Shown here: in pieces, positions 24,442 through 32,614 of the stretch
Layout: each line of letters opens with the position of its first letter
Position numbering within the stretch: the first letter of the stretch is position 1
Origin: Chitinophagales bacterium
GTDB lineage: Bacteria > Bacteroidota > Bacteroidia > Chitinophagales > Chitinophagaceae
Length of the DNA: 64,000 bases
Assembly (NCBI GenBank): GCA_015654695.1
Contig: JAATGJ010000018.1
Span: 25,230 to 89,229, forward strand
Direction: 5' to 3'
Notes under the pieces: model-generated
Told to the model about the DNA's origin: nothing
The model's input: the letters and a program-made list of their open reading frames with translations, nothing else
Databases searched by the model: none
Translations under genes and position numbers: made by a program

Positions 24442-25177
24442 AGCCCATTGTTGACCTTTTCTCTTTATTTATTAGTCCCGCCCTGAAGGGCGGGGCAAGC
24501 CAGGGCAGAGTAAGTCAGGAGTAATGCATGATTTGCTCAGGCTTTCAAGCCTGAGATAAGAGTAATGATAAATGTGTCTAAAAATTGGCTTTAGCCATAA
24601 ACCTGTTAATTATGGGATATACAAAAATCTGGGTTCACCTTGTATGGGCTACTAAAAGACGCGAACCATTACTTACAAAAAATATAAGACAAAAAGTATT
24701 TACCCATATCAGGGAAAACGGGCGAATAAAGAATATTCATGTTGACTTTGTAAACGGGCATATTGACCACGTTCATGTTCTTATTTCCCTTGATGCAGAT
24801 CAGGCGATTTCAAAAGTGATGCAACTTATCAAAGGAGAAAGCTCATTCTGGATCAATAAGAATAAACTGGTTTCTGAAAAATTTGAATGGCAGGATGATT
24901 ATTTCGCTGTGTCAGTCAGTGAGTCCGGAGTAAACAGGGTAAGAGAATATATCAAAAACCAGGAGCAACATCATGAAAAGAAAACATTTCAACAGGAGTA
25001 TGATGAGTTCATGGAGAAATATGGATTTGTATTGATGAAGGGTTAAAAGCCTTTGTTATTATTTATTCTTCCCCGCCCTGAAGGGCGGGGCAAGTCAGGG
25101 CGGGACAATGCATGACTTGCTCAGGTCTGAAGACCTGAGATCAAAATTGGAAATGAATAACCAATGAGTTTTAGCCC
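24435..25177 (+). mobile_element. IS200-like/RAYT element flanked by REP palindromes
   Basis: A transposase gene is bounded by GGGCTAAAGCCCATTG at the left and an inverted, imperfect copy (reverse complement of CCAATGAGTTTTAGCCC) at the right. Inside each end lie CGCCCTGAAGGGCGGGGCAAG and GCTCAGG..CCTGAGA palindromes. The element sits exactly between umuD and umuC. Confidence 0.75.
24612..25046 (+). CDS. tnpA: IS200/REP-associated Y1 transposase
   Basis: 144 residues (ATG 24612, MGYTKIWVHLVWATKRR). HUH motif NGHIDHVHVLIS and a downstream active-site Tyr in RVREYIKNQEQHH identify a Y1 single-strand transposase. Members act on hairpin ends of single-stranded DNA. The flanking palindromes are its likely substrates, and similar palindromes occur at 6.3 and 7.7 kb. 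It looks intact. Confidence 0.9.
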   Translation: MGYTKIWVHLVWATKRREPLLTKNIRQKVFTHIRENGRIKNIHVDFVNGHIDHVHVLISLDADQAISKVMQLIKGESSFWINKNKLVSEKFEWQDDYFAVSVSESGVNRVREYIKNQEQHHEKKTFQQEYDEFMEKYGFVLMKG

Positions 25178-25192
25178 TCAACTTAATCTAAG

Positions 25193-26476
25193 ATGAAAGC
25201 AATAGTTGACTGTAATAATTTTTATTGTTCCTGCGAAAGGTTATTCAAACCTGGCCTGGACAACAAACCTGTTATTGTATTAAGCAATAATGATGGGTGC
25301 ATCATCTCCAGAAGCAATGAAGCCAAAAAGCTGGGCGTAGAGATGGCCGGGCCTTTTTTTAAAGCCAAACCACTGATACAACAACATGATATCGCTGTTT
25401 TTTCTTCTAACTATAATTTATATGGCGACCTGAGCTGGCGGGTAATGGAAACATTGCGGATGATGCTGGGTAAAAAAAATGTCGAAGTTTATTCTGTTGA
25501 TGAAGCATTTATTGACCTGAGCATTTTCCCCGAAAATGAACTACAGGCTGTTGCAGAAGAAATAAAAACAACCGTTGAAACATGGACAGGTATAAAAGTA
25601 TCCGTAGGCGTCGCCCCTACCAAAGTACTGGCGAAAGTTGCCAACCGCCTGTCAAAAAAATATAAACAACAATACGATGGCGTGATGGTGCTGGACAGCG
25701 AAGAAAAAATAATCAGTGCATTGAAACAAACAATGGTGGGAGATATCTGGGGTGTTGGCTGGCAGTATGCGCAAAAGCTGAAAGAATACTGGAGTATTTA
25801 TGATGCCTTACAATTAAGTCGCATGAGTGAAGAGTTTGGAAAAACACACCTTGGGGGGGTGATGGGTGTACGCCTGATCAAAGAGTTAAGAGGTGAACCT
25901 GCAAAAGATATGGAAGATGAACTGGTCAGTAAAAAAATGATCGCTACTACAAGGATGTTTGGCAGCCCGGTTGGTGATATTGCTTCGATAAAAGAAGCCA
26001 TCGCTACTTATACTTCAAGAGCCGCTGAAAAATTGAGAAGGCAATACAGCGCTGCCAAAATGATCAGCATTTTTATAGTAACGAAAGACCAGGATCACAT
26101 GCTCAATTTTAAAAAATATGGCACGATAAGTACATACACTACCTTACCCGTAGCTACTTCGTTTACCAATGAATTGATCAAACCGGCTGTACAATTGGTG
26201 GATCAATTATACGAAAAGGGGCAATTGTATAAAAAAGCCGGTGTTATGCTGAGCGGTATTGTTCCGGATATGTCCATCCAGGGCAATTTATTTTTACCCG
26301 GCTCAAAGAATTCAGAACGAAAGCTGATGGATATGATGGATAATATCAACTTCAGCCAGCGGGATGATGTACTGAAGTTCGCGGCATCAGGCACGGACCG
26401 TAACTGGAAAATGCAACAGAATCATTGCAGCAAACGCTATACAACAAGATGGAATGAATTATTCAAAGTTCATTAA
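25193..26476 (+). CDS. umuC: UmuC-like Y-family DNA polymerase (Pol V catalytic subunit)
   Basis: 427 residues. Catalytic motifs IVDCNNFYCSCERLF and VYSVDEAFIDL are intact, followed by the finger/palm helices (VSVGVAPTKVLAKVANRLSK), HhH-like IWGVGWQYAQKL and the little-finger region. It performs error-prone lesion bypass with UmuD'. The gene is separated from umuD by a transposon of 743 bp, so joint transcription may be lost. The last four bases overlap the convergent DUF72 gene. Confidence 0.92.
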   Translation: MKAIVDCNNFYCSCERLFKPGLDNKPVIVLSNNDGCIISRSNEAKKLGVEMAGPFFKAKPLIQQHDIAVFSSNYNLYGDLSWRVMETLRMMLGKKNVEVYSVDEAFIDLSIFPENELQAVAEEIKTTVETWTGIKVSVGVAPTKVLAKVANRLSKKYKQQYDGVMVLDSEEKIISALKQTMVGDIWGVGWQYAQKLKEYWSIYDALQLSRMSEEFGKTHLGGVMGVRLIKELRGEPAKDMEDELVSKKMIATTRMFGSPVGDIASIKEAIATYTSRAAEKLRRQYSAAKMISIFIVTKDQDHMLNFKKYGTISTYTTLPVATSFTNELIKPAVQLVDQLYEKGQLYKKAGVMLSGIVPDMSIQGNLFLPGSKNSERKLMDMMDNINFSQRDDVLKFAASGTDRNWKMQQNHCSKRYTTRWNELFKVH

Positions 26477-27411
26477 TCAAACAAGCCCTTCTGTTTCGGC
26501 TTTGGCTTTGGTAATGAATTGCTATCAATAAACTTCGGTTTGATCAGATTCAACCCGCATTCCTTATTCATTTTATCAACTAAATAAACGGTAAGTTCAG
26601 GCGATGTAGCTTCATCATGCATGTGCATAAAGAAATACAACTCCTGCAAACCATGATCCAGCCAGTGTTTCATTCTCTTCACCCATACATCCGTCCTGGT
26701 AAAGTCAGAAGTATGCAGGCTGTTACCTACATACCGAATAAATACTTTTGGAACAGTCAGGCGCATGTGAGCGCAATCCCTTCTCCCGGCTGTATCAGTA
26801 ATTACGGCTCCCATATTATGCTCATGAAGAAATGCGAACATATCTTCCCTGTCTTTTTCTTTAGCAAACCAATCCGGGTGACGAACCTCTAAAAAGAATT
26901 GCAGGTCGGTGGGCAATGAGGCGAGATAGGTAAATAACTCATCTTTTCTTTTAGGAGAAAAGGTATCACTGACCTGTACGAAAATGGGACCGAGATGCTC
27001 TTCAAAAGCAACTATACCACGGAAGAATTCATTAGTGATAAAATCTTTTCCTTTCAAACTTCCGCGATGAGTCACTCCCTGGTACATTTTTGGACAAAAA
27101 ACGAAATCCTTTCCCTTAGCTTTCTCTGCCCACTTACGGATACCCGCTTCTCCATATACTTTATAATGCGTTGCATTTAATTCAATAGAATTATAATGTT
27201 CAACATAATGCTGTAAAAAATCCTTTTCTTTTGTTTTAGGCGGATATATTTTCCCTACCCACTCCACCCTGCCCCATTTGGCACAGCCCAAATAAATTTT
27301 GGGATCTTTGGCAGGCTTGCCTTTCAATATTTTTTTATTATCAGCCGGCTCCTGTGGCAAACTGAAATCAACCTGGTTCAATTCATTTTCCGGTACCCTT
27401 CCAAATTCCAT
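26473..27411 (-). CDS. DUF72 (YecE-like) protein
   Basis: 312 residues with the DUF72 signature: YLGCAKWGRVEWVGKIYPP, FLQHYVEHYNSIELNATHY, FVFCPKMYQGVTH, FFLEVRHPDWF, CAHMRLTVPKVFIRYVGN, FFMHMHDEATSPELT. A TIM-barrel family of unknown function. Divergent from the sulfatase, 55 bp apart. Confidence 0.88.
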   Translation of the reverse strand: MEFGRVPENELNQVDFSLPQEPADNKKILKGKPAKDPKIYLGCAKWGRVEWVGKIYPPKTKEKDFLQHYVEHYNSIELNATHYKVYGEAGIRKWAEKAKGKDFVFCPKMYQGVTHRGSLKGKDFITNEFFRGIVAFEEHLGPIFVQVSDTFSPKRKDELFTYLASLPTDLQFFLEVRHPDWFAKEKDREDMFAFLHEHNMGAVITDTAGRRDCAHMRLTVPKVFIRYVGNSLHTSDFTRTDVWVKRMKHWLDHGLQELYFFMHMHDEATSPELTVYLVDKMNKECGLNLIKPKFIDSNSLPKPKPKQKGLFD

Positions 27412-27466
27412 ATCATGATTTTATAATTACAAATGTAATTGTGTAACTTGAAACTAATACCGGCTT

Positions 27467-29011
27467 ATGCGATTATTAGTAGTTTTTATACTGCTTGCTA
27501 ATGCGGCCTTTTGCCAGCTACGGCCCAATGTACTTTATATCATGAGTGACGATCATGATAATGATGCGATCAGTGCTTATAACAAACAGTTTATTTCCAC
27601 ACCCAATATTGACAGGCTGGCTAAAGAAGGGATGAAATTCACTAAAGCGTTTACCGGCAATTCGATCTGCTCCCCTGCTAGGGCTACATTGCTTACCGGG
27701 CAGCATTCTCACAAGAATGGAGTAAAAAATAATTTCACCAGGTTTGATTCTTCTAAAACAAACATCGCCCATATACTGGAAAATGCGGGTTATCAAACCG
27801 CTGTTATCGGGAAATGGCACCTGCATTCCTATCCTGCCGGTTTTGATTACTGGAAAATATTACCAGGACAGGGGTTGTATTTTGATCCACGCATAATAAA
27901 CATGGCGGGTGATACCATTACGGAGAAAGGATACGTTACAGATGTGATCACGGACGATGCTATTAACTGGCTCAACCAGCGGGATAAGAATAAACCTTTT
28001 GTTTTATTGTTTCATCACAAAGCGCCGCACAGGAATTTTGTTCCTTCTTTAAAATACCTGGAACAATATCATACAAAGGCATTTCCAGAACCGGCTACAC
28101 TATATAATGATACAGCGGGACATGGCAGCGCCTGGCGTATTCAGACTATGGGTATATTACCAGTCATGAAACTTTGTGGTGACCTGAAAGTAGATCCCGG
28201 ATATTTAATGGACATCCCAGAACTGAAGCCTGATGCGGTTGATATAGCCACTTATAATGCTATTATGAACCGGATGCCGGATAGTGAACGGGAACGTTTC
28301 AAAGAAATATACGCGGAAAGGGGAAGGTTGATCCGGGATAAAAAATTAGCGAGAAACGAATTATTAAAATACAAGTACCAATGGTACATGCAGGATTACC
28401 TGGCTTGTGTTGCATCCATTGACGAAAGCATTGGACGGATATTAAATTACCTGGATGAAAATAAACTGAGCAACAATACAGCCGTTATCTATACCAGCGA
28501 CCAGGGATTTTATTTAGGAGAAAACGGTTGGTTTGATAAACGTTTTGCGTACGATGTATCTATGCAAACGCCATTGATTGTAAGATGGCCGGGCTATATC
28601 AAACCCAATTCGGTCACCAATACGCTTGTTCAAAACATAGATTTTGCTCCTACCATATTAGATATAACCGGCACTAAAGTCCCGCCATGGATGCAGGGAG
28701 TAAGTTTGAAACCCATACTGACAGGAAAAATTAAAGACCTGTCACGAAAGTATCTTTACTACCACTATTATGAATTCGGGAAAGATCATACCGTTATTCC
28801 TCATCTTGCCATAAGGGGAGAACAGTATAAGCTCATTTATTTTTATACGGTTAATGAATGGGAACTATATGATCTGAAAAATGATCCGGCAGAACAAAAC
28901 AATATTATCAGGTCGCCAAAACAGCAGGCCATTATTAAACAACTGAAGACAGAGCTAAACAAACTGCGGGACCAGTATGATGATCATGAGCCCGCCGGAG
29001 AATTAAACTGA
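27467..29011 (+). CDS. exported sulfatase
   Basis: 514 residues with signal peptide (MRLLVVFILLANAAFCQ). Sulfatase motifs: NVLYIMSDDHDNDAI (metal-binding Asp pair), CSPARATLLTG, where Cys is converted to formylglycine, GKWHLH, and TSDQGFYLGENGWFDK. The sequence resembles arylsulfatases and glucosamine-6-sulfatases of Bacteroidota. It probably removes sulfate from polysaccharides in the periplasm. No maturase is nearby. Confidence 0.9.
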   Translation: MRLLVVFILLANAAFCQLRPNVLYIMSDDHDNDAISAYNKQFISTPNIDRLAKEGMKFTKAFTGNSICSPARATLLTGQHSHKNGVKNNFTRFDSSKTNIAHILENAGYQTAVIGKWHLHSYPAGFDYWKILPGQGLYFDPRIINMAGDTITEKGYVTDVITDDAINWLNQRDKNKPFVLLFHHKAPHRNFVPSLKYLEQYHTKAFPEPATLYNDTAGHGSAWRIQTMGILPVMKLCGDLKVDPGYLMDIPELKPDAVDIATYNAIMNRMPDSERERFKEIYAERGRLIRDKKLARNELLKYKYQWYMQDYLACVASIDESIGRILNYLDENKLSNNTAVIYTSDQGFYLGENGWFDKRFAYDVSMQTPLIVRWPGYIKPNSVTNTLVQNIDFAPTILDITGTKVPPWMQGVSLKPILTGKIKDLSRKYLYYHYYEFGKDHTVIPHLAIRGEQYKLIYFYTVNEWELYDLKNDPAEQNNIIRSPKQQAIIKQLKTELNKLRDQYDDHEPAGELN

Positions 29012-29032
29012 TCTGTAATTAGTCGCCCGGGG

Positions 29033-31438
29033 TTACTCCACAGAAAAAGTGGCAGTGCCAAAAACAGCATTTCCTTTTTTACTGATACCTTCCAGCACAA
29101 CAATAAACTTTCCTTTTTGATCAGATGTATAGAATTGCAGATTCGCTTTTCCCGATCTGTCGGTCAGCAATTCAGGCGTCCAGTACAGGGTGGTGCGCAG
29201 ATCAGGTATCCTGCTTTGTTGATCGCCGCCTTGATATACAGGCGAATAAAATTCCCGCTGCAACTGCAATCCTTCATAGTCAATGGAAAGAAGTGCGGGA
29301 TTAAGTTCAAAGCCATCGAACTTACCGTTATATGTTTCAAAACTGGCTATACCTGAAAAAATACGGGAACCGAATAAATAACGCCTCGGCACTACTTCCA
29401 GCTTCTTTACTTTGAGCGGATCGTAGGAAAAAATTTTATTATAATCACTAAGCGGCACCCCATCCAGCATCACAAGTATATTATCATGATATATCTGGCG
29501 TGTGGCATCGTCAAATATACTCATGTACAATTTACTGTTTCGCAACACTACATTAACCGCAATTACATATTCCCGAAGCACTTCCTCCATCGTAGTGAAG
29601 CGTTTGTAATCATCAAGCAAGTAGGCATACTCAGCACGCCCGAAAAAGGGAAGGGTATCCTGTAGCAGCGGTACGGTGAACTTGCGGATACTATCAGGCC
29701 GGTAAATATTTTGAGCCTGCATAGCTATACTCTTTTGCAACAAATCGTATTCACTTTTTTCCGGTAATGCAAAATAAGACAGGCCGGAAGAAGAAGAATC
29801 ATCCGCAAACGGGCTATTAATATCTACCCGGTAATTGTTTTTGTTTTGTTCCCCCACCTGGGCGATTATTTCTCCCGGGCCATAATAGTTGCGTACCTCA
29901 AACTTCACCGATCCGGTGCTATCGCTTTGCGAAATATAAAAACCAAATGGCGCGGAAGGAACTGTCAGGAAACAATCAGCATTGGCAACCGCCATGCCGC
30001 TGGTAGTATTGATCACCTTTCCCGAAATGACATGCCCCCTGTATTCTGGTATAAACTTAAACGCAGCAACTGGACGATCATCCAGTATGCTATCCCAGCG
30101 AAAACGGCGCCAGCCATGGGTCAGCAACAGGTTATCCATCGCTTCATCAACACCTTCTTCATGAGAAAAATACCAGGCAGGTGATTCTATATTTCCCTTC
30201 AGATCAGATAGCAGAGAAAAATAATTAACGATGTTCATACCCCCTGCCTCCTGCAAAGAGTCCAGTTGATATACGGAAACAGAACAATTAGCCGCGTCAA
30301 TATCCGTATTGCTTTTTAATAATACCGAAAGATCAACAGGTTGCCGGGCAGCATACACCTTCTTATTGCTTGTTATCTCAGCAGGTACAGGAGAAGACGG
30401 ATGAATAAAAACTAACCGTTCACAAACTGGTTGCTGGTCTTTATTAAATAATGTTACGTGATTGACACCTTCTCCCAGCCTTACTTTATCAATATAAAAT
30501 ACCAGTTCATTATTATAGGAAATATACCGCTGCGCTGAGAACTTTATTGATTGCGGGTTGTGAGCAAGTAAAAAAAGATCCTCTCCTGCCTGGTTTGTTT
30601 GCCTGGCTTTGGCCTGCACCACTACTTTCAGCCGGCCATCTTTATTATCAGTCACATTCATTACATAACCAAACGGTTCTGCCACCGGCAAGGCACGATG
30701 GATATATTTTCCTCCCGGCAATAAAATGATCGCTGTATAGCTTTTACCGGCTACTGGTTTAAAAGTAAAATGACCAATACCAAAACGATGCGGTGAGAAT
30801 TGCAATATGGTATCTCCCGTATTATCTGTAACAATCCCTCTTGCATCAGTTCCTTTACCATTTTTACCTGTAATACGGAATGCTATTGTCGTTTCAATAC
30901 CTTCTACTAAATGCCCGCCTTCCGGAAAAAATGTTGCTTCAGCAGCAGGAGCGTCGCCGGATGAACTGCTCACAGCCGTCCTGACCGTATTAACAACACT
31001 TATTTTTTTCTCAAAGAAGATTTCATTACCGGCATTTTTCATCCAGTTGGTATATGCCTTTAAAGTATAGTAATCAGAATTAAGTGTAAGCGGCAGATAG
31101 AAAGAACCGTTGCCTCCATTATCTGCCAGCGGAATTTTTGCCTGCAGCACTGCTTTATTATTCCGGTCAAGGATTTCTACATACGCCACTTTGCTTACAT
31201 GGATAGGCTGATGACTTCCACCGTCAACATAATATATTTTAAACCATACTATTTCCCCCGCTATATAAAAATCTTTATCTGAATGCAGGTATATTTTCTC
31301 CCGCAAATAAAGCTGGTTATATTTCTCTAAGCGTTGTGCTATGTTTTTAAAAAGACCATCCTGTGCATGACTTTGGCAAATCATAAAAACCGCCATGACT
31401 AATAAAACAGAACGGAAAGAAAAACTGATTCTCGGCAT
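29033..31438 (-). CDS. exported MG2-like protein with plug-like C-terminal domain
   Basis: 801 residues with signal peptide (ending CQSHAQ). The N-terminal part YLREKIYLHSDKDFYIAGE..VWFKIYYVD is typical of Bacteroidota proteins with macroglobulin-like (MG2) domains. Near 640-700, ILVMLDGVPLSDYNKIFSYD..LEVVPRRYLFGSRIFSGIASF has the form of a TonB plug. The end is a beta-sandwich. Likely outer-membrane associated; substrate unknown. 50 bp after the DUF4249 gene, possibly the same transcript. Confidence 0.72.
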   Translation of the reverse strand: MPRISFSFRSVLLVMAVFMICQSHAQDGLFKNIAQRLEKYNQLYLREKIYLHSDKDFYIAGEIVWFKIYYVDGGSHQPIHVSKVAYVEILDRNNKAVLQAKIPLADNGGNGSFYLPLTLNSDYYTLKAYTNWMKNAGNEIFFEKKISVVNTVRTAVSSSSGDAPAAEATFFPEGGHLVEGIETTIAFRITGKNGKGTDARGIVTDNTGDTILQFSPHRFGIGHFTFKPVAGKSYTAIILLPGGKYIHRALPVAEPFGYVMNVTDNKDGRLKVVVQAKARQTNQAGEDLFLLAHNPQSIKFSAQRYISYNNELVFYIDKVRLGEGVNHVTLFNKDQQPVCERLVFIHPSSPVPAEITSNKKVYAARQPVDLSVLLKSNTDIDAANCSVSVYQLDSLQEAGGMNIVNYFSLLSDLKGNIESPAWYFSHEEGVDEAMDNLLLTHGWRRFRWDSILDDRPVAAFKFIPEYRGHVISGKVINTTSGMAVANADCFLTVPSAPFGFYISQSDSTGSVKFEVRNYYGPGEIIAQVGEQNKNNYRVDINSPFADDSSSSGLSYFALPEKSEYDLLQKSIAMQAQNIYRPDSIRKFTVPLLQDTLPFFGRAEYAYLLDDYKRFTTMEEVLREYVIAVNVVLRNSKLYMSIFDDATRQIYHDNILVMLDGVPLSDYNKIFSYDPLKVKKLEVVPRRYLFGSRIFSGIASFETYNGKFDGFELNPALLSIDYEGLQLQREFYSPVYQGGDQQSRIPDLRTTLYWTPELLTDRSGKANLQFYTSDQKGKFIVVLEGISKKGNAVFGTATFSVE

Positions 31439-31487
31439 ACTTAATTATATTATAAACCCGATACGGTAATATTACTATTGAAGGTGA

Positions 31488-32612
31488 TCACCAGTAAGAA
31501 GGCCGGATCACGGACGCTCCTCTTTTAGTACAATCAACACAGCTGGGATAAGAACTCAGGTAACCCCTGATAAAACCAACAAACACGGCCTGGTAAGGCG
31601 ACAAGTATTCACTCAAATAAGCGTCACGGATACTGGCGGGATTATTGGCAACCTCGATACTTGGGCAATTTTGCTCAAATCCCCAGAGAGGCAGCTCCGA
31701 GTTTGAAATAAATATCCGTTTTTCAGCAACCGAAGAAGCACTTACATAACCAATAACAGGCTCTGCCGGATTAGTGATACATTGAATATTTCCTCTTGTT
31801 TCTGATGGTTGCGCGTCAAAGATGGTACCCAGGCTTTCCGTATTTCTTTTCATCAGTTCGTAAAATTCATACCCTTTTTTATCCAATGCGTATTGCCTGA
31901 GCAGGATACTGTACCTGACAGATAACTTTTCATCATGGTTTGCAATAAAATTGACAGGCGCCTCAGCAATAATATCAGATTGCAGCCGCGCAGACGATGA
32001 CAGTAAGATACTCTTTGAATAATTATATTTCCACCCCTGAAATACCAGTTCCGCCGGCGTTCTATTCCGCACTATTCCGCCTGTATATATATAAGTGGAA
32101 TAATAATACGACGTGATCTCCCATGTTTCATCATAGTCCCACCGGTAGTAGCGTGTATTACCAGAAGCATCGTGTGTGTTAACGTACAGGCGCACTCCCT
32201 CATCATTCCGCTTCCATCCTATGCTGTCAATAGGAGGGGTTGACCGGGCTTTTACATATTCTGACAGGTACTCTTTTCCATCAGTGGTGCGTATCCTCAG
32301 CCGGTACTCACTATTCAATACCAGGTTAAGATTGGGAGATGAATAAATACCTCCACCGGTTTGTGCTAATGGCCGGGTGCTGTTATCTCTTCCTTCTACT
32401 GTTACCTGTGCATTTAGTACTCCCCTGAACCCCGTGCTATCAAGTTTTGTTGTCCTGGAAATACTAACAGAAGCTGGCCCCCCGGTATTTAATACACCTT
32501 CTACTACCAGGTACGAACTGGCAGATGATATTACATCCGGCTCATACGTTTCTTTACAGGAAAAACCTGCTGCAACAAGAATACATGCGATAAAGTATCT
32601 GCATTTTATCAT
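31488..32612 (-). CDS. DUF4249 lipoprotein
   Basis: 374 residues; signal and lipobox AAGFSC give a lipid-anchored protein. The pattern YLVVEGVLNTGGPASVSISRT, then DSIGWKRND and the C-terminal CVDC matches DUF4249, regularly paired with TonB receptors of Bacteroidota. It follows the receptor with a 2-bp gap, so the two are cotranscribed and probably form an outer-membrane complex. Confidence 0.9.
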   Translation of the reverse strand: MIKCRYFIACILVAAGFSCKETYEPDVISSASSYLVVEGVLNTGGPASVSISRTTKLDSTGFRGVLNAQVTVEGRDNSTRPLAQTGGGIYSSPNLNLVLNSEYRLRIRTTDGKEYLSEYVKARSTPPIDSIGWKRNDEGVRLYVNTHDASGNTRYYRWDYDETWEITSYYYSTYIYTGGIVRNRTPAELVFQGWKYNYSKSILLSSSARLQSDIIAEAPVNFIANHDEKLSVRYSILLRQYALDKKGYEFYELMKRNTESLGTIFDAQPSETRGNIQCITNPAEPVIGYVSASSVAEKRIFISNSELPLWGFEQNCPSIEVANNPASIRDAYLSEYLSPYQAVFVGFIRGYLSSYPSCVDCTKRGASVIRPSYW

Positions 32613-32614
32613 AG

